NCBI RefSeq assembly: GCF_001061665.1
Contig: NZ_JVSP01000003.1
Location: forward strand, 20,252 to 84,251
Length of the DNA: 64,000 nt
Direction of reading: 5' to 3'
Source of the DNA: Rothia mucilaginosa
GTDB taxonomy: Bacteria; Actinomycetota; Actinomycetes; Actinomycetales; Micrococcaceae
The notes under the pieces are model-generated. The model saw only the letters and a program-made list of their open reading frames with translations. It did no database searches and was not told the DNA's origin. Below, piece after piece: positions 20,265-28,469 of this stretch (the stretch's first letter is position 1; the number at the start of each line of letters is the position of its first letter). A program made the translations under genes and the position numbers.

Positions 20265-20274
20265 TGTAATTACA
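20265..20274. promoter_or_regulatory. TGTAATTACA palindrome beside the remote DnaA-box cluster
   Basis: Fifth copy of the 10-bp core otherwise found only in the dnaA and dnaN upstream regions. Confidence 0.55.
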
Positions 20275-20308
20275 AAAAATTCCGGTGCTACGCACCGGAG
20301 AAACCAAA

Positions 20309-20343
20309 AAAGTGCCCGGAAGGATCAATCTTCCGGGCACTTT
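20309..20343 (-). terminator. Terminator of the shikimate-dehydrogenase-like gene
   Basis: AAAGTGCCCGGAAG pairs perfectly with CTTCCGGGCACTTT; on the minus strand the stem is followed by a TTTTT run. A second small hairpin lies at 20281-20299. Confidence 0.88.
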
Positions 20344-20388
20344 CACGTATCGAGCCCCTCACGGGGCGAAGAAGCGGCGGGTGCGAAC

Positions 20389-21207
20389 CTAGTTCGCCTG
20401 AGCCTCCGCCTCCTCAACCTCCTCGGGAGTGAGCTCCACGCCGGTGTACAGGCGGAACTGCTCAGCAGCCTGCAGAGCAATCACCTCACCACCGTGAATA
20501 ACTTCCTTGCCGGCCGCACGAGCCGCGCGAATCAACGGGGTCTCAACGGGCATCGCTACCACGTCAAAGACCACCTGAGCCTCGGCGATAGCCTCTTCGG
20601 GGTAGGACAGCTCCTCGCTCTCCTCACCGCCCGCCATGCCAATCGGGGTCACGTTCACCAGAATCGGTGCGCGCAGGTTGCCTACCTCCGGCGCCCACGC
20701 GTACTCGTAACGCTCAGCCAGCGCCCGGCCGGTCTCCTCGTTACGCGCGATAATCATGCCCTGCGCAAAACCGGCATCGAAGAAGGCGCCAGCCACCGCA
20801 GCGGCCATGCCGCCCGACCCGCGCAACAGGAACGGCAGGGAGGGATCCACGTTGTGCGAGCGCAGCAGAGAGGCCACCGCGATCACATCAGTGTTGTACG
20901 CCTTCAGGAAGCCGTCGGTGTTCACAATCGTGTTCACCGCACCAATCACCGCAGCTGAGTGGTCCATATCGTCCATCAGCGGGATAACAGCCTGCTTGAA
21001 AGGCATAGACACCGAACAGCCGCGAATACCCAGCGCACGCACACCGGCGATAGCGCCCTCAATATCGGTGGTGGTCATCGCCTTGTACAGGTAATCCAGC
21101 CCGTGCTTCTCGTACAGGTAGTTGTGGAACTTGATGCCGTGATTCGACGGGCGGCCCGACAGCGAAATGCAGACGGTCGTATCACGATTCAGCGGAGGGC
21201 GACCCAT
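20389..21207 (-). CDS. Shikimate 5-dehydrogenase-like oxidoreductase
   Basis: A 272-residue AroE-family protein. The substrate domain has SVSMPFKQAVIPLMD, with the catalytic Lys of the PFKQ type, then GAVNTIVNTDGFLKAYNTD. The NAD(P) domain has RGSGGMAAAV as its glycine motif. It interconverts 3-dehydroshikimate and shikimate or related acids. The nucleotide loop lacks a canonical GAGG, so cofactor choice is open. A second AroE-type gene at 59145 is closer to quinate/shikimate dehydrogenases. This gene starts one base after the upstream glutaredoxin stop, so the two are coupled. Confidence 0.85.
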   Translation of the reverse strand: MGRPPLNRDTTVCISLSGRPSNHGIKFHNYLYEKHGLDYLYKAMTTTDIEGAIAGVRALGIRGCSVSMPFKQAVIPLMDDMDHSAAVIGAVNTIVNTDGFLKAYNTDVIAVASLLRSHNVDPSLPFLLRGSGGMAAAVAGAFFDAGFAQGMIIARNEETGRALAERYEYAWAPEVGNLRAPILVNVTPIGMAGGEESEELSYPEEAIAEAQVVFDVVAMPVETPLIRAARAAGKEVIHGGEVIALQAAEQFRLYTGVELTPEEVEEAEAQAN

Positions 21208-21208
21208 T

Positions 21209-21529
21209 TTAGGCCTCGCTACCGGAGTCGAGGGTGTTCTCGATCAGCTTCTTTACCTTGTTGCGGCTCACCAGGTCGGCCACCACGAAGTGGGTGTCGC
21301 CGGTGTCGACCGTAGGAACGACGGCGTTGCCCTCGTTGAGCGCCTTGACGTGTTCCTCAGCCTGCGGATCCTCCCAGATGTTGACCCAGGTGGCGTAGTT
21401 GCCGAGGTCGCCCAGCTTGGCGTCCAGAGCCTCGCAGTAGGGGCAGCCGGGGCGCCAGTAAATGACGACACCGCCGTTCTTCATAACCTCGCGGGCCTGC
21501 TCCTGGCTGGACTGCTGACGTTCGAGCAT
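21209..21529 (-). CDS. Glutaredoxin-fold protein (mycoredoxin-like, CPYC)
   Basis: A 106-residue thioredoxin-fold protein with redox motif CPYC in VVIYWRPGCPYCEALDAKL and cis-Pro segment AVVPTVDTGD. Such proteins in actinobacteria reduce mycothiol-mixed disulfides (mycoredoxin role). The ATG at 21529, preceded by GGAGGAAC, was chosen over an in-frame start at 21574. It is translated just before the shikimate-dehydrogenase-like gene in a two-gene unit. Confidence 0.88.
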   Translation of the reverse strand: MLERQQSSQEQAREVMKNGGVVIYWRPGCPYCEALDAKLGDLGNYATWVNIWEDPQAEEHVKALNEGNAVVPTVDTGDTHFVVADLVSRNKVKKLIENTLDSGSEA

Positions 21530-22085
21530 AGTTCCTCCGTGTGTTGGATGCGCCGGACGGATTATGTGAATCACGCGGGAGAGCCCGGCCCGGGCGCGCT
21601 AATACTTACCGTTTAAAGCATATCCCGGTGAGCGGAATTGAGCTTGCGGATTTTCTAAAGGGGAACTTCTGCCAGCGAATGGGAAGACGGGGCGTTAACG
21701 GCGCACACCCCGTGCTCCAAGCCGCAGGGGCAGGAACGCGGGGCGTGCACAGGCGCGAGATATCGCGGGCGCTTGCGAGAGTGAGAGATGAGAAGGAGAG
21801 CGATACACGGCAATGAGCATGCCGCTGCTGAGTGATGCTTCGGGTGCAGCATCGATGGGAAGCACCCGAAACGAGGTGGGAACCCCACCGTTGGTGGTTG
21901 AGTGAAAACCTAGAGGGGACGGCCCGTCTGAAGGCTGCCCACCGGACACGGGGTATTCAACCGCATCCGAACAGAAGGATTCTCCAGGGCCTTTGAACCA
22001 CGCTGATGCGGAGCTCAAAACCCTGGAGAACCGTGGGATGCTTCAAGCCGCATCCCGAAATAACCGCAAAGTGCGGAAAAGAGGC
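21530..22085. other. Gene-free stretch rich in inverted repeats
   Basis: No convincing gene in 556 bases. Several perfect hairpins occur: CGGGTGC/GCACCCG near 21840-21870, GGTGGG/CCCACC near 21876-21890, TTCTCCAGGG/CCCTGGAGAA (21980-21989 with 22021-22030) and GGGATGC/GCATCCC (22035-22041 with 22050-22056). It could hold a structured RNA; no known family was recognised. The right-hand hairpin may also terminate the minus-strand gene at 22086. Confidence 0.45.
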
Positions 22086-22289
22086 TTACTTGTCGCCGAG
22101 CTTCTGAGAAACTTCGTCAATCTTATCGTTGATGACGTCCTCAACCTTGGCAACGTGCTCGTTGCTGACAACGTCCTTGCCGGCCTTGTCGTTGATGGCT
22201 TCCTTAGCCTTGTCCAGACCGTGCTCAACTGCCTCCTTGACCTTGTCGAGGTTCTGCTCAACGGTGTTCTTGATGTTGTCGAGGCCCAT
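22086..22289 (-). CDS. Small all-helical protein (CsbD/Rv0909-antitoxin-like)
   Basis: A 67-residue amphipathic, Lys/Asp/Glu-rich helical protein starting MGLDNIKNTVEQNLDKV and ending DEVSQKLGDK. The ATG at 22289 has GAGGAGA just upstream; an in-frame extension to 22346 was rejected. Its repeated LDKVKEAV / LDKAKEAI heptads resemble CsbD-type stress proteins and the Rv0909-type antitoxin family. No toxin partner lies beside it. The family is uncertain; expression is supported by the ribosome site and an upstream inverted repeat. Confidence 0.6.
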   Translation of the reverse strand: MGLDNIKNTVEQNLDKVKEAVEHGLDKAKEAINDKAGKDVVSNEHVAKVEDVINDKIDEVSQKLGDK

Positions 22290-22738
22290 GCGGGTCTCCT
22301 CTCTGCGCAATCGCGCGCTCTCATATGAGGTATATTCCGGATCCAACGGAGAACCGGAATATGATGTGCGAAAGAACCTGTTGCCTAAATCGCCCGGCGC
22401 TCGCCGCGGTGAAACTTTATGGCTTACAGACTGGCCTTCTCGATAAGTTTACCCATGTAGGAAAGCAGGAAGAGTCAGGTTGCTGTTTGGCGGGTTATTT
22501 TTTGAGTAATGCTCAAACAATCGTGGCTTATCCAGGGGTTACTGCGGGGCGGGGGAGCGGGGCGGTGAGATAAAACTCGCAGGAAACTTTCAGATAAGAG
22601 TGGTGTTCAAAACCGTTGTGTGTGCCGCACGCGACGGGCTAACGCCCGAAAGAGCGGGGTTCACCGCCCCGCGCGCATCGCAAGCTCCCCCTTCAAATCG
22701 AGGCGCGGGAAACCGTGGCGAGGGTACTCTGCGAGCAT
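22290..22738. other. Gene-free region upstream of the small helical gene
   Basis: No gene. It contains a perfect inverted repeat ATATTCCGG / CCGGAATAT at 22332-22362 with a 13-nt loop, 43 bp upstream of the minus-strand ATG at 22289; this could be an operator. Further right is the downstream region of galK, with G/C-rich partial repeats and no clear terminator. Confidence 0.5.
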
Positions 22739-24136
22739 CTAGTTCACGGGAATATCGGTCATATCAGTCGCCGCCGACCAGTCGTGCGAAGCCGCAAAGC
22801 CCGCCGTCATCGGCAAAAAACGCGGGGCCGCGTAGCCGTGCACGGCGTAGCTCGTCGCCACCGCCTGGGCCGCCTCCTCCAGGCGTTCGGTCGGGATAAG
22901 TGCCATGACAGCACCCCCGAAGCCGCCACCCACAATACGCGCGCCCAGCGCCCCGTGCTCCAGGCACACGCGCACCGCCTCGTCAATCTCCGGGCGGGAA
23001 ACGCACAGCTCATCGCGCATCGACACAAACGACTCCGTAAAGATGCGGCCGGCCTCCTTAAAAGCCGCCAACCCCAGCTCGTCTGCGTGCTGCAGCAGGT
23101 AGCTCGCGCGACCCACCAGCGTCATATCGTGGAAAGCGTGACGCACCCAGCCGCGCGGGAACGAACAGGGACGCCCCGAGTCCTCCAGGGCATCCAGCGC
23201 GCGGTTTACCGAAGAGTCCACCAGGTCGGCGCGCCACGCCTTCGCGGTACGCGCATCCATACCCTTACAGGAGAGGTCCTCCGGCAGAGCATCGCGCAGG
23301 AAACGCAGGCCCAGGGCCTCCGCACATGCCTCGGAGGCCGCGCGGCGAGCCGCAAATCCGCCGTCCGTCAGCTCGTGCGGGGTATTCGTATCAATCACCA
23401 AAAAGCTCAGACCGTGCTGGGCGATGTCCACTCGCACCGGCTCAATCGAAAAGTCTCGGAAATCCACCACAAGCGCCTGCTCCGGGAAAGAACGCAGCGA
23501 CGCCGTCTGATCCAGGCCGCCCGTCTGCGCACCCGCCACCTTATTCTCGGCCGTGATGCACACCTGAGCCAGGCGGGCCCGCAGCGTGTCATTATCGGCC
23601 GGGGCTGCATCCGTTTCCGAGCAGTCCGGGCGCAGGGGGCACGAAAGCTCAAGCAGTGCGAGCGCCGTCGAGCACTCCAGCGCGGCCGAGGAAGACAGGC
23701 CGCCGCCCACAGGAACGCGAGAGTTGATGAGAAGATCCGCGCCGAACGCGTCGGGGAGCATGATGTCGCGCCCGCCCTCCTGATTCATCGCCCAGGCCAC
23801 GCCCGCCACGTACGTGAACCAACCCTTCAAATGGCCCGGCTGGATATCGCGCACCACAACCGTGCGCTCGTCCCCCGGCATCTGCAGTGAGGAAGCACGT
23901 AGCACGCCATCGCGGCGCAGAGCACCCGCAATATACGTGCGGTAGGGCAGAGGCATAGGCAGGCACGAGCCCCCCAGAAAGTCAATGTACTCGCCCAGCA
24001 GGTTCAGACGGCCCGGCGCAGACCACACGCCGTCCGGCTCGTAGCCGTAGGCGGTAATGAACTCCTCGCGGACGCGGGCAATCTCCGCGGTGTGGCTGGG
24101 GAAGGCCGCCCACTGGGCAGTAGCGGTCATGGACAT
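22739..24136 (-). CDS. galK: Galactokinase (GHMP family)
   Basis: A 465-residue sugar kinase phosphorylating galactose at C1 for the Leloir pathway. It has the galactokinase signature GRLNLLGEYIDFLGGSCLPM, the GHMP ATP loop VPVGGGLSSSAAL and the C-terminal GARIVGGGFGGAVMAL. The ATG at 24136 follows GAGGTG; an in-frame extension to 24316 was rejected. It is longer than the 380-430 residues usual for the family. No galT or galE is adjacent. A TetR gene lies upstream in the same direction, separated by a terminator. Confidence 0.92.
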   Translation of the reverse strand: MSMTATAQWAAFPSHTAEIARVREEFITAYGYEPDGVWSAPGRLNLLGEYIDFLGGSCLPMPLPYRTYIAGALRRDGVLRASSLQMPGDERTVVVRDIQPGHLKGWFTYVAGVAWAMNQEGGRDIMLPDAFGADLLINSRVPVGGGLSSSAALECSTALALLELSCPLRPDCSETDAAPADNDTLRARLAQVCITAENKVAGAQTGGLDQTASLRSFPEQALVVDFRDFSIEPVRVDIAQHGLSFLVIDTNTPHELTDGGFAARRAASEACAEALGLRFLRDALPEDLSCKGMDARTAKAWRADLVDSSVNRALDALEDSGRPCSFPRGWVRHAFHDMTLVGRASYLLQHADELGLAAFKEAGRIFTESFVSMRDELCVSRPEIDEAVRVCLEHGALGARIVGGGFGGAVMALIPTERLEEAAQAVATSYAVHGYAAPRFLPMTAGFAASHDWSAATDMTDIPVN

Positions 24137-24318
24137 GGGGACACCTCGCTTACGCCCCGCGGGGCATACGGAATCTGTGCGTACCTCCCCGTGACGAATA
24201 CGTCCGGAACACGCAACTCGGCGCAGAGGTATCCCCTCTAGACTACGGCAGAGGGACGTTCTGGCTCGAGTCACGGGCGGTTTGGGTGGTGAGCGCTTGG
24301 ACGCTAGGTGACGCAAAA

Positions 24319-24343
24319 GCCCCGCGCCGTAGCGGTGCGGGGC
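24319..24343 (-). terminator. Intrinsic terminator after the TetR gene
   Basis: GCCCCGC / GCGGGGC stem, followed on the minus strand by TTTT. Confidence 0.8.
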
Positions 24344-24379
24344 CTACGAATAGAAGGCTGAGTGGGGCGAGTACGGAGT

Positions 24380-24982
24380 TTAGTCCTCCTGAGTGTACGG
24401 GGGCTGAACAACCATCATCGTGTCGATGGCCGACTGTAGATCCCTGCGGTAACGGTTAAAAGCATTTTCGATGAGCGGAACATCGCCGCTTGCCACCGCC
24501 TCCTGCGGGGAAATGAGCGGTAGCGTCTGGTATTCCTCCACCAGGCTGAGCGCGGTGTGGGTCAGCAGGCGGGCGCGGCGCAATGCCTCAGCATGGCCCA
24601 TGCCCAGCGACTGAAATTCGTGAGCCATCGCCACCACCGGCTTCAGCTCCCGCGGGTGCAGAGCCAGGCTCAGACGCACCACCTCGGGGCACTCGCGGAT
24701 GGGGTACAGCAGTGAGAAGAGCGTGTCGCCGCGCTGAATCATGGAGGCACGCACAGCCTCTACCGTCGGCTCGGCCTCCTCCGACATCGACTTCGGGGCG
24801 CGGGCCAGGATGTAGTCCGCCAGCAGAATGAGTAGCTGCTGCTTATTCTTCACGTGGTAGTACAGGGCACCGGGAGCCACGTGAAGCTCCTGAGCGAGGC
24901 GGCGCATCGAAAGGTCCGCCAGACCGTAGGTCGCCAAGACCTCGTAGGCGGTATCTAGAATCTTTTCACGGGAAAGTACCAC
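24380..24982 (-). CDS. TetR-family transcriptional regulator
   Basis: A 200-residue regulator with N-terminal helix-turn-helix LSMRRLAQELHVAPGALYYH (about residues 24-43) and a helical ligand-binding C-terminus. It starts with GTG at 24982. A TAAAAT -10 lies 6 bases before that codon on the minus strand, so the mRNA is probably leaderless. It precedes galK, with a terminator between them. Targets are unknown; self-regulation is usual in the family. Confidence 0.88.
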   Translation of the reverse strand: MVLSREKILDTAYEVLATYGLADLSMRRLAQELHVAPGALYYHVKNKQQLLILLADYILARAPKSMSEEAEPTVEAVRASMIQRGDTLFSLLYPIRECPEVVRLSLALHPRELKPVVAMAHEFQSLGMGHAEALRRARLLTHTALSLVEEYQTLPLISPQEAVASGDVPLIENAFNRYRRDLQSAIDTMMVVQPPYTQED

Positions 24983-25274
24983 GTCTCTATTTTAGGGTGT
25001 TTGGCGCTCCGTCATTGACATCATGCACCGGCTGGAAAACAGAAAACACGTAAATTACGCGAGAGAAGCGGTGTAATAATTGGTGATTCTCACGGCTCAG
25101 AAATAAACGTTTCGCGTTCTAAAAGCGACTTCGATATTAGGCGCTCCTAAGAAGTTGAGTGGCACGAGATATGCCACGCTCTGGGCATAAAAATGCTCCC
25201 GGAGCCCCTAAAAACCGCCAATGCAGGCGAACCTCGCGAGCGCATCCCTGGCGCACGGGTGTTTAATAGCCGGT

Positions 25275-26309
25275 ATGAGCAATGCATTTTCTGAACTAAT
25301 CGAGCGGGCGGGCTCCGAACAGCCCCTGACCCGCGATGAGATCCACACCCTCCTGGTGGACGGGGAGGGTCAGGACTTCGCCCTGATTGAAGCGGCCTCC
25401 ATTCTGCGCCGCAACGAATTCCGCAACATGATTGCTGTCCACACCGAGAACGAGGAACTTGCCGACGCTCTAGGCACCCGCTCCATTGCCGTGGACTCCT
25501 ACGACGTTCTCGACATCTCCCGCGACATTGATTCTGAGGAGCTGGCCGAGACCATTGAGCGCATTGCCGCTTCCCCCGCTATTGGCGTGACCGTACTGCT
25601 GCCGAAGAACGCTGTGCCCATGATGCTCATGCGTGTGCTGTCGATTCTGCGCCTGGCCGCCCCCTCCAAGGTGATTCACCTGCCCGAGGGTTACGACCAG
25701 TCCCTGCGCTCGCTGACTTCCCTGGCCATGCACGTGGTCAGCGCCATTACCATTACCGACGATATTGAGCAGTGGCCCATGGTCAACGAGATTCTGAAGT
25801 CTCTGCGCCACGGCGGCATTGTCATCTCCGGCACCGGTGGACGCGATGCCCTCGCTGGCTACCTGCGTTACCTCTCCGACCTCGGTGTTGACCTGATGGG
25901 TCACCGCGAGGCGCGCGGCTCCGCCTGCGGTTCGGTCGACGGTGGCGGCTGTGGCTGTGGCTCGGGTGGCTGCGGTAGCCACGAGGAGCCGGCACCTTCC
26001 GCCGGTGGTTGCGGTTGCGGCTCGGGCGGATGCGGTTCCTCCGCTGAAGCTCCGGCTGAGGCTCACGGCCACTCCCACGGTGATGGCGGTTGCTGCGGCG
26101 GCCATGACGAGCCGAAGGAAGAAAAGGGCGGTTGCTGCGGCGGCCACGACGAGCCGAAGGAAGAAAAGGGCGGTTGCTGCGGCGGCCACGACGAGCCGAA
26201 GGAAGAAAAGGGTGGTTGCTGCGGCGGCCACGACGAGCCCGAGCCGGTCGTGGAGGAAGCTCCCGCTGGCGGTTGCGGCTGCGGTGCTGGTGGGTGCGGC
26301 TCTAAGTAA
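25275..26309 (+). CDS. Biotin-synthase-like remnant fused to Cys/His-rich metal-binding repeats
   Basis: A 344-residue protein in two parts. Residues 1-217 have no cysteine. They faintly resemble the two ends of BioB-type radical-SAM proteins (FALIEAASILRRNEFRNMI near 33-51; VLSILRLAAPSKVIHLPEG near 120-140), with the CxxxCxxC-bearing middle missing. Residues 218-344 are low-complexity with 18 cysteines: three GGCGCGxGGCGS motifs, HGHSHG, then GGCCGGHDEPKEEK repeated 3.7 times. The tail resembles the nickel-binding tail of SlyD (GCCGGH, GGCGC). Metal binding or storage is inferred. The ATG at 25275 was preferred to an in-frame start at 25221. It is monocistronic with a strong hairpin after it. 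Confidence 0.75.
   Translation: MSNAFSELIERAGSEQPLTRDEIHTLLVDGEGQDFALIEAASILRRNEFRNMIAVHTENEELADALGTRSIAVDSYDVLDISRDIDSEELAETIERIAASPAIGVTVLLPKNAVPMMLMRVLSILRLAAPSKVIHLPEGYDQSLRSLTSLAMHVVSAITITDDIEQWPMVNEILKSLRHGGIVISGTGGRDALAGYLRYLSDLGVDLMGHREARGSACGSVDGGGCGCGSGGCGSHEEPAPSAGGCGCGSGGCGSSAEAPAEAHGHSHGDGGCCGGHDEPKEEKGGCCGGHDEPKEEKGGCCGGHDEPKEEKGGCCGGHDEPEPVVEEAPAGGCGCGAGGCGSK
26085..26240 (+). repeat. 42-bp tandem coding repeat, 3.7 units
   Basis: Units at 26085-26126, 26127-26168 and 26169-26210, then a 30-bp partial unit to 26240, encode GGCCGGHDEPKEEK. They are almost identical in DNA, so copy number can change by slippage or recombination. Confidence 0.95.
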
Positions 26310-26354
26310 TCCGCTAGAGGTAGCTACCCCAAGCAATATATTCCAAAAATAGAA

Positions 26355-26402
26355 TTTTCCCCTGAATAACCTGCTGAAAAGCAGAGATATTCAGGGGAAA
26401 AC
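26355..26402 (+). terminator. Terminator after the metal-tail gene
   Basis: TTTTCCCCTGAATA pairs with TATTCAGGGGAAAA, with an inner CTGCT/AGCAG stem; A and T runs flank it, so it can work on both strands. Confidence 0.8.
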
Positions 26403-26558
26403 TCTATATTCCGTAAAGAGCATTAGGCTTAGAGGTAAACAACACCACAATAAACGCTGCAGAACCCCCATATCCGAAAAGCGGAATGAGCCCCTCCGGT
26501 AGAGTAGAAAGACGTAGCCGACTAACCCTAGCCGCGCGAAAGGAACAACACCGGACCA

Positions 26559-28295
26559 ATGCTTTACCTCTCCGTTATTGTCATCATCCTGATTGCGACC
26601 GTGTTCATGGTCAGCATTGGTGATCGACTCAACCTCCCCTGGCCGGTCATGATGACCCTGCTCGGCACCGCCGCGCTCTTCATCCCCAACCGACCGGATC
26701 TTACTATCGACAGCGACATCATCCTGCCGATCTTCCTTCCGCCGCTACTGTGGGCCATCGGCGTTAAATTCTCCTGGGGCACCCTGCGCCGCCGCTGGAG
26801 ATCCGTACTGCTCTACTCGGTCCTTCTCACCACCGTCTCCGCCCTGGCAATTGCCGGCGCAGCCATGTGGTGGGTCCCCGGTATGACCATCGCCGTCGCC
26901 CTTGCCGTCGGTGCCGCCGTCTCCCCGCCCGACCCCGTCGCCGTGGAAGCAGTCGCTGAGCCCGTCGGCATCCCCCGCCGCCTCATCGGTACTCTGCAGA
27001 CCGAAGGTAGCTTCAACGACGCTATCGCAATCGTTCTCTTCCACGCCGCAATCCACTCCATGACCAGCGGCCACCACATCGAGCCGCTCTCGGTCGCCAA
27101 GGACTTCGTGCTCGGCTCGATCCTCGCGGTCATTATTGGTTATATCTTCGGCTGGCTTGGCGGCTACGTTCGCCAGCGTGCCCACGACGTGGTCACCAGC
27201 AACGCCGTGACCCTCATGATCCCCTTCGGCGCCTACCTCGCTGCTGAAAGCGTGCACGCCTCCGGCGTTATTGCCGTGGTCATCGGCGCTATCCAGTTCA
27301 CCAGCACCAAATACATGGCGGCACTCGAAGCGGAAGAACGCCTCTCCTCCACCTCCTTCTGGCAGATTATTGAGCTGCTCATGACCGGTGTCGCTTTCGG
27401 CCTCATCGGCCTGCAGGCAAGTAGTATCATCGCCACCGCCGACCCCTCCCGTATCGCAAGCCTCTTCGCTGACGGTGCCCTGGTCGCACTGGTCGCCATC
27501 CTGGTGCGCCTCATCTGGTTCACCATCGTCTGGCTGGCAGGACGCAAGAACCCCATCCACGAGGGTGCACCCGAAAGCTTTGCTGAAGTTATCGTTATGA
27601 CCTGGTCCGGCATGCGAGGCCTCGTGACCCTGATTCTTGCCCTGTCCATCCCCGTGGTCAACGGCACCGAACAGGTCCGCCAGGACGCCATCGTCATGAT
27701 GCTCTCCGTGCTCTTCTTCACCCTCGTGCTACCCGGCCTGACCCTGCCCATGCTCGTGAAGGTCCTGGGTGTGAAATCCAACCACGAAGAAGAAACTGCC
27801 GTACCCGAGCTGCTCCAAATTGCGCAGGTCGCCGCCCTGGAGGCGCTGCAGGCAGAAGCGAAGGCAACCACCGACCCTGAGACCTACGCCCGCGTGCAGG
27901 AAATGTGCGCCGCCATTACCCGCCGCGACGAAATCAGCGAGGCACTGCCCGAAGAATACAAGCAGCACATGGAGAAGGTTAAGGGCAAGAGGAACGACTT
28001 CGTGCGCCTGCGCGACGCCGCCCTCGTCGCCGCGCAGAAGGAGGTCATCTCGGCTCAGGACCGCTACGACTCCCACGACGTGACTCGCGTCATCCGCAAG
28101 CTGGACATCCTGGCGCAGGCCGAGAGTATCCGCTCCTCCGGCATGTTCATTCTGCCCGCAATGACGGCCGGTGCCGTGGCCCTGGAACGCTACAACCTCT
28201 GGAAGAAGCACCAGGACGCCCCGAGCACCCAGAACATCCCGGTCGTGAAGAACGCGCCCGCCTCGCCTCTGCCCTCCGTGGGGGAGGGCTCCTAA
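26559..28295 (+). CDS. Na+/H+ antiporter, CPA1 family
   Basis: A 578-residue membrane exchanger. About 12 helices fill residues 1-400, with the ion-binding SPPDPVAVEAVAEPVGIPRR near 122-142 and GSFNDAIAIVLFHA just after, as in NhaP/NHE-type CPA1 carriers. A cytoplasmic C-terminal domain of about 170 residues, rich in charged helices, follows. It exports Na+ (or K+) for H+ in pH and salt homeostasis. GAAAGGAAC lies upstream of the ATG. No partner gene is evident. Confidence 0.9.
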   Translation: MLYLSVIVIILIATVFMVSIGDRLNLPWPVMMTLLGTAALFIPNRPDLTIDSDIILPIFLPPLLWAIGVKFSWGTLRRRWRSVLLYSVLLTTVSALAIAGAAMWWVPGMTIAVALAVGAAVSPPDPVAVEAVAEPVGIPRRLIGTLQTEGSFNDAIAIVLFHAAIHSMTSGHHIEPLSVAKDFVLGSILAVIIGYIFGWLGGYVRQRAHDVVTSNAVTLMIPFGAYLAAESVHASGVIAVVIGAIQFTSTKYMAALEAEERLSSTSFWQIIELLMTGVAFGLIGLQASSIIATADPSRIASLFADGALVALVAILVRLIWFTIVWLAGRKNPIHEGAPESFAEVIVMTWSGMRGLVTLILALSIPVVNGTEQVRQDAIVMMLSVLFFTLVLPGLTLPMLVKVLGVKSNHEEETAVPELLQIAQVAALEALQAEAKATTDPETYARVQEMCAAITRRDEISEALPEEYKQHMEKVKGKRNDFVRLRDAALVAAQKEVISAQDRYDSHDVTRVIRKLDILAQAESIRSSGMFILPAMTAGAVALERYNLWKKHQDAPSTQNIPVVKNAPASPLPSVGEGS

Positions 28296-28469
28296 CCTCT
28301 CTGGAGAAGGCCGACGGCCGGTTGGTAGGTCTACCGATTCCCGCTCCGGGGTATATATGCCCTGGAGTAGGGAATAAGGAAGACTAACGCTCAACCATCA
28401 CCTAAAATGGGACAGGAAGCGTTGAACACGCTGTAGCTCTCTCAAACTCACAATGCATTGAAAGTAGAC

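Larger units (their letters stand above)
20045..20388. other. DnaA-box-rich intergenic region
   Basis: No gene. Five DnaA-box-like 9-mers lie in 165 bp: TTATCCACA 20081-20089 (exact), TTTTCCACA 20094-20102, TGTGTATAA 20104-20112, TTCTCCACA 20226-20234 and TGTGGAAAA 20237-20245. A TGTAATTACA palindrome at 20265-20274 and two GAATTACACGGG direct repeats (20180-20191 and 20194-20205) are also present. The composition resembles oriC, 17 kb away. Two hairpins end the region. Confidence 0.7.

Noticed and set aside
21695-22018. 107-residue minus-strand frame in the gap after the glutaredoxin gene
   Set aside because: No ribosome site, no recognisable domain, odd composition, and the area is dominated by hairpins.
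22715-23890. 391-residue plus-strand frame across galK
   Set aside because: Arg/His/Gln-rich shadow of the galactokinase gene, which has complete family motifs on the minus strand.
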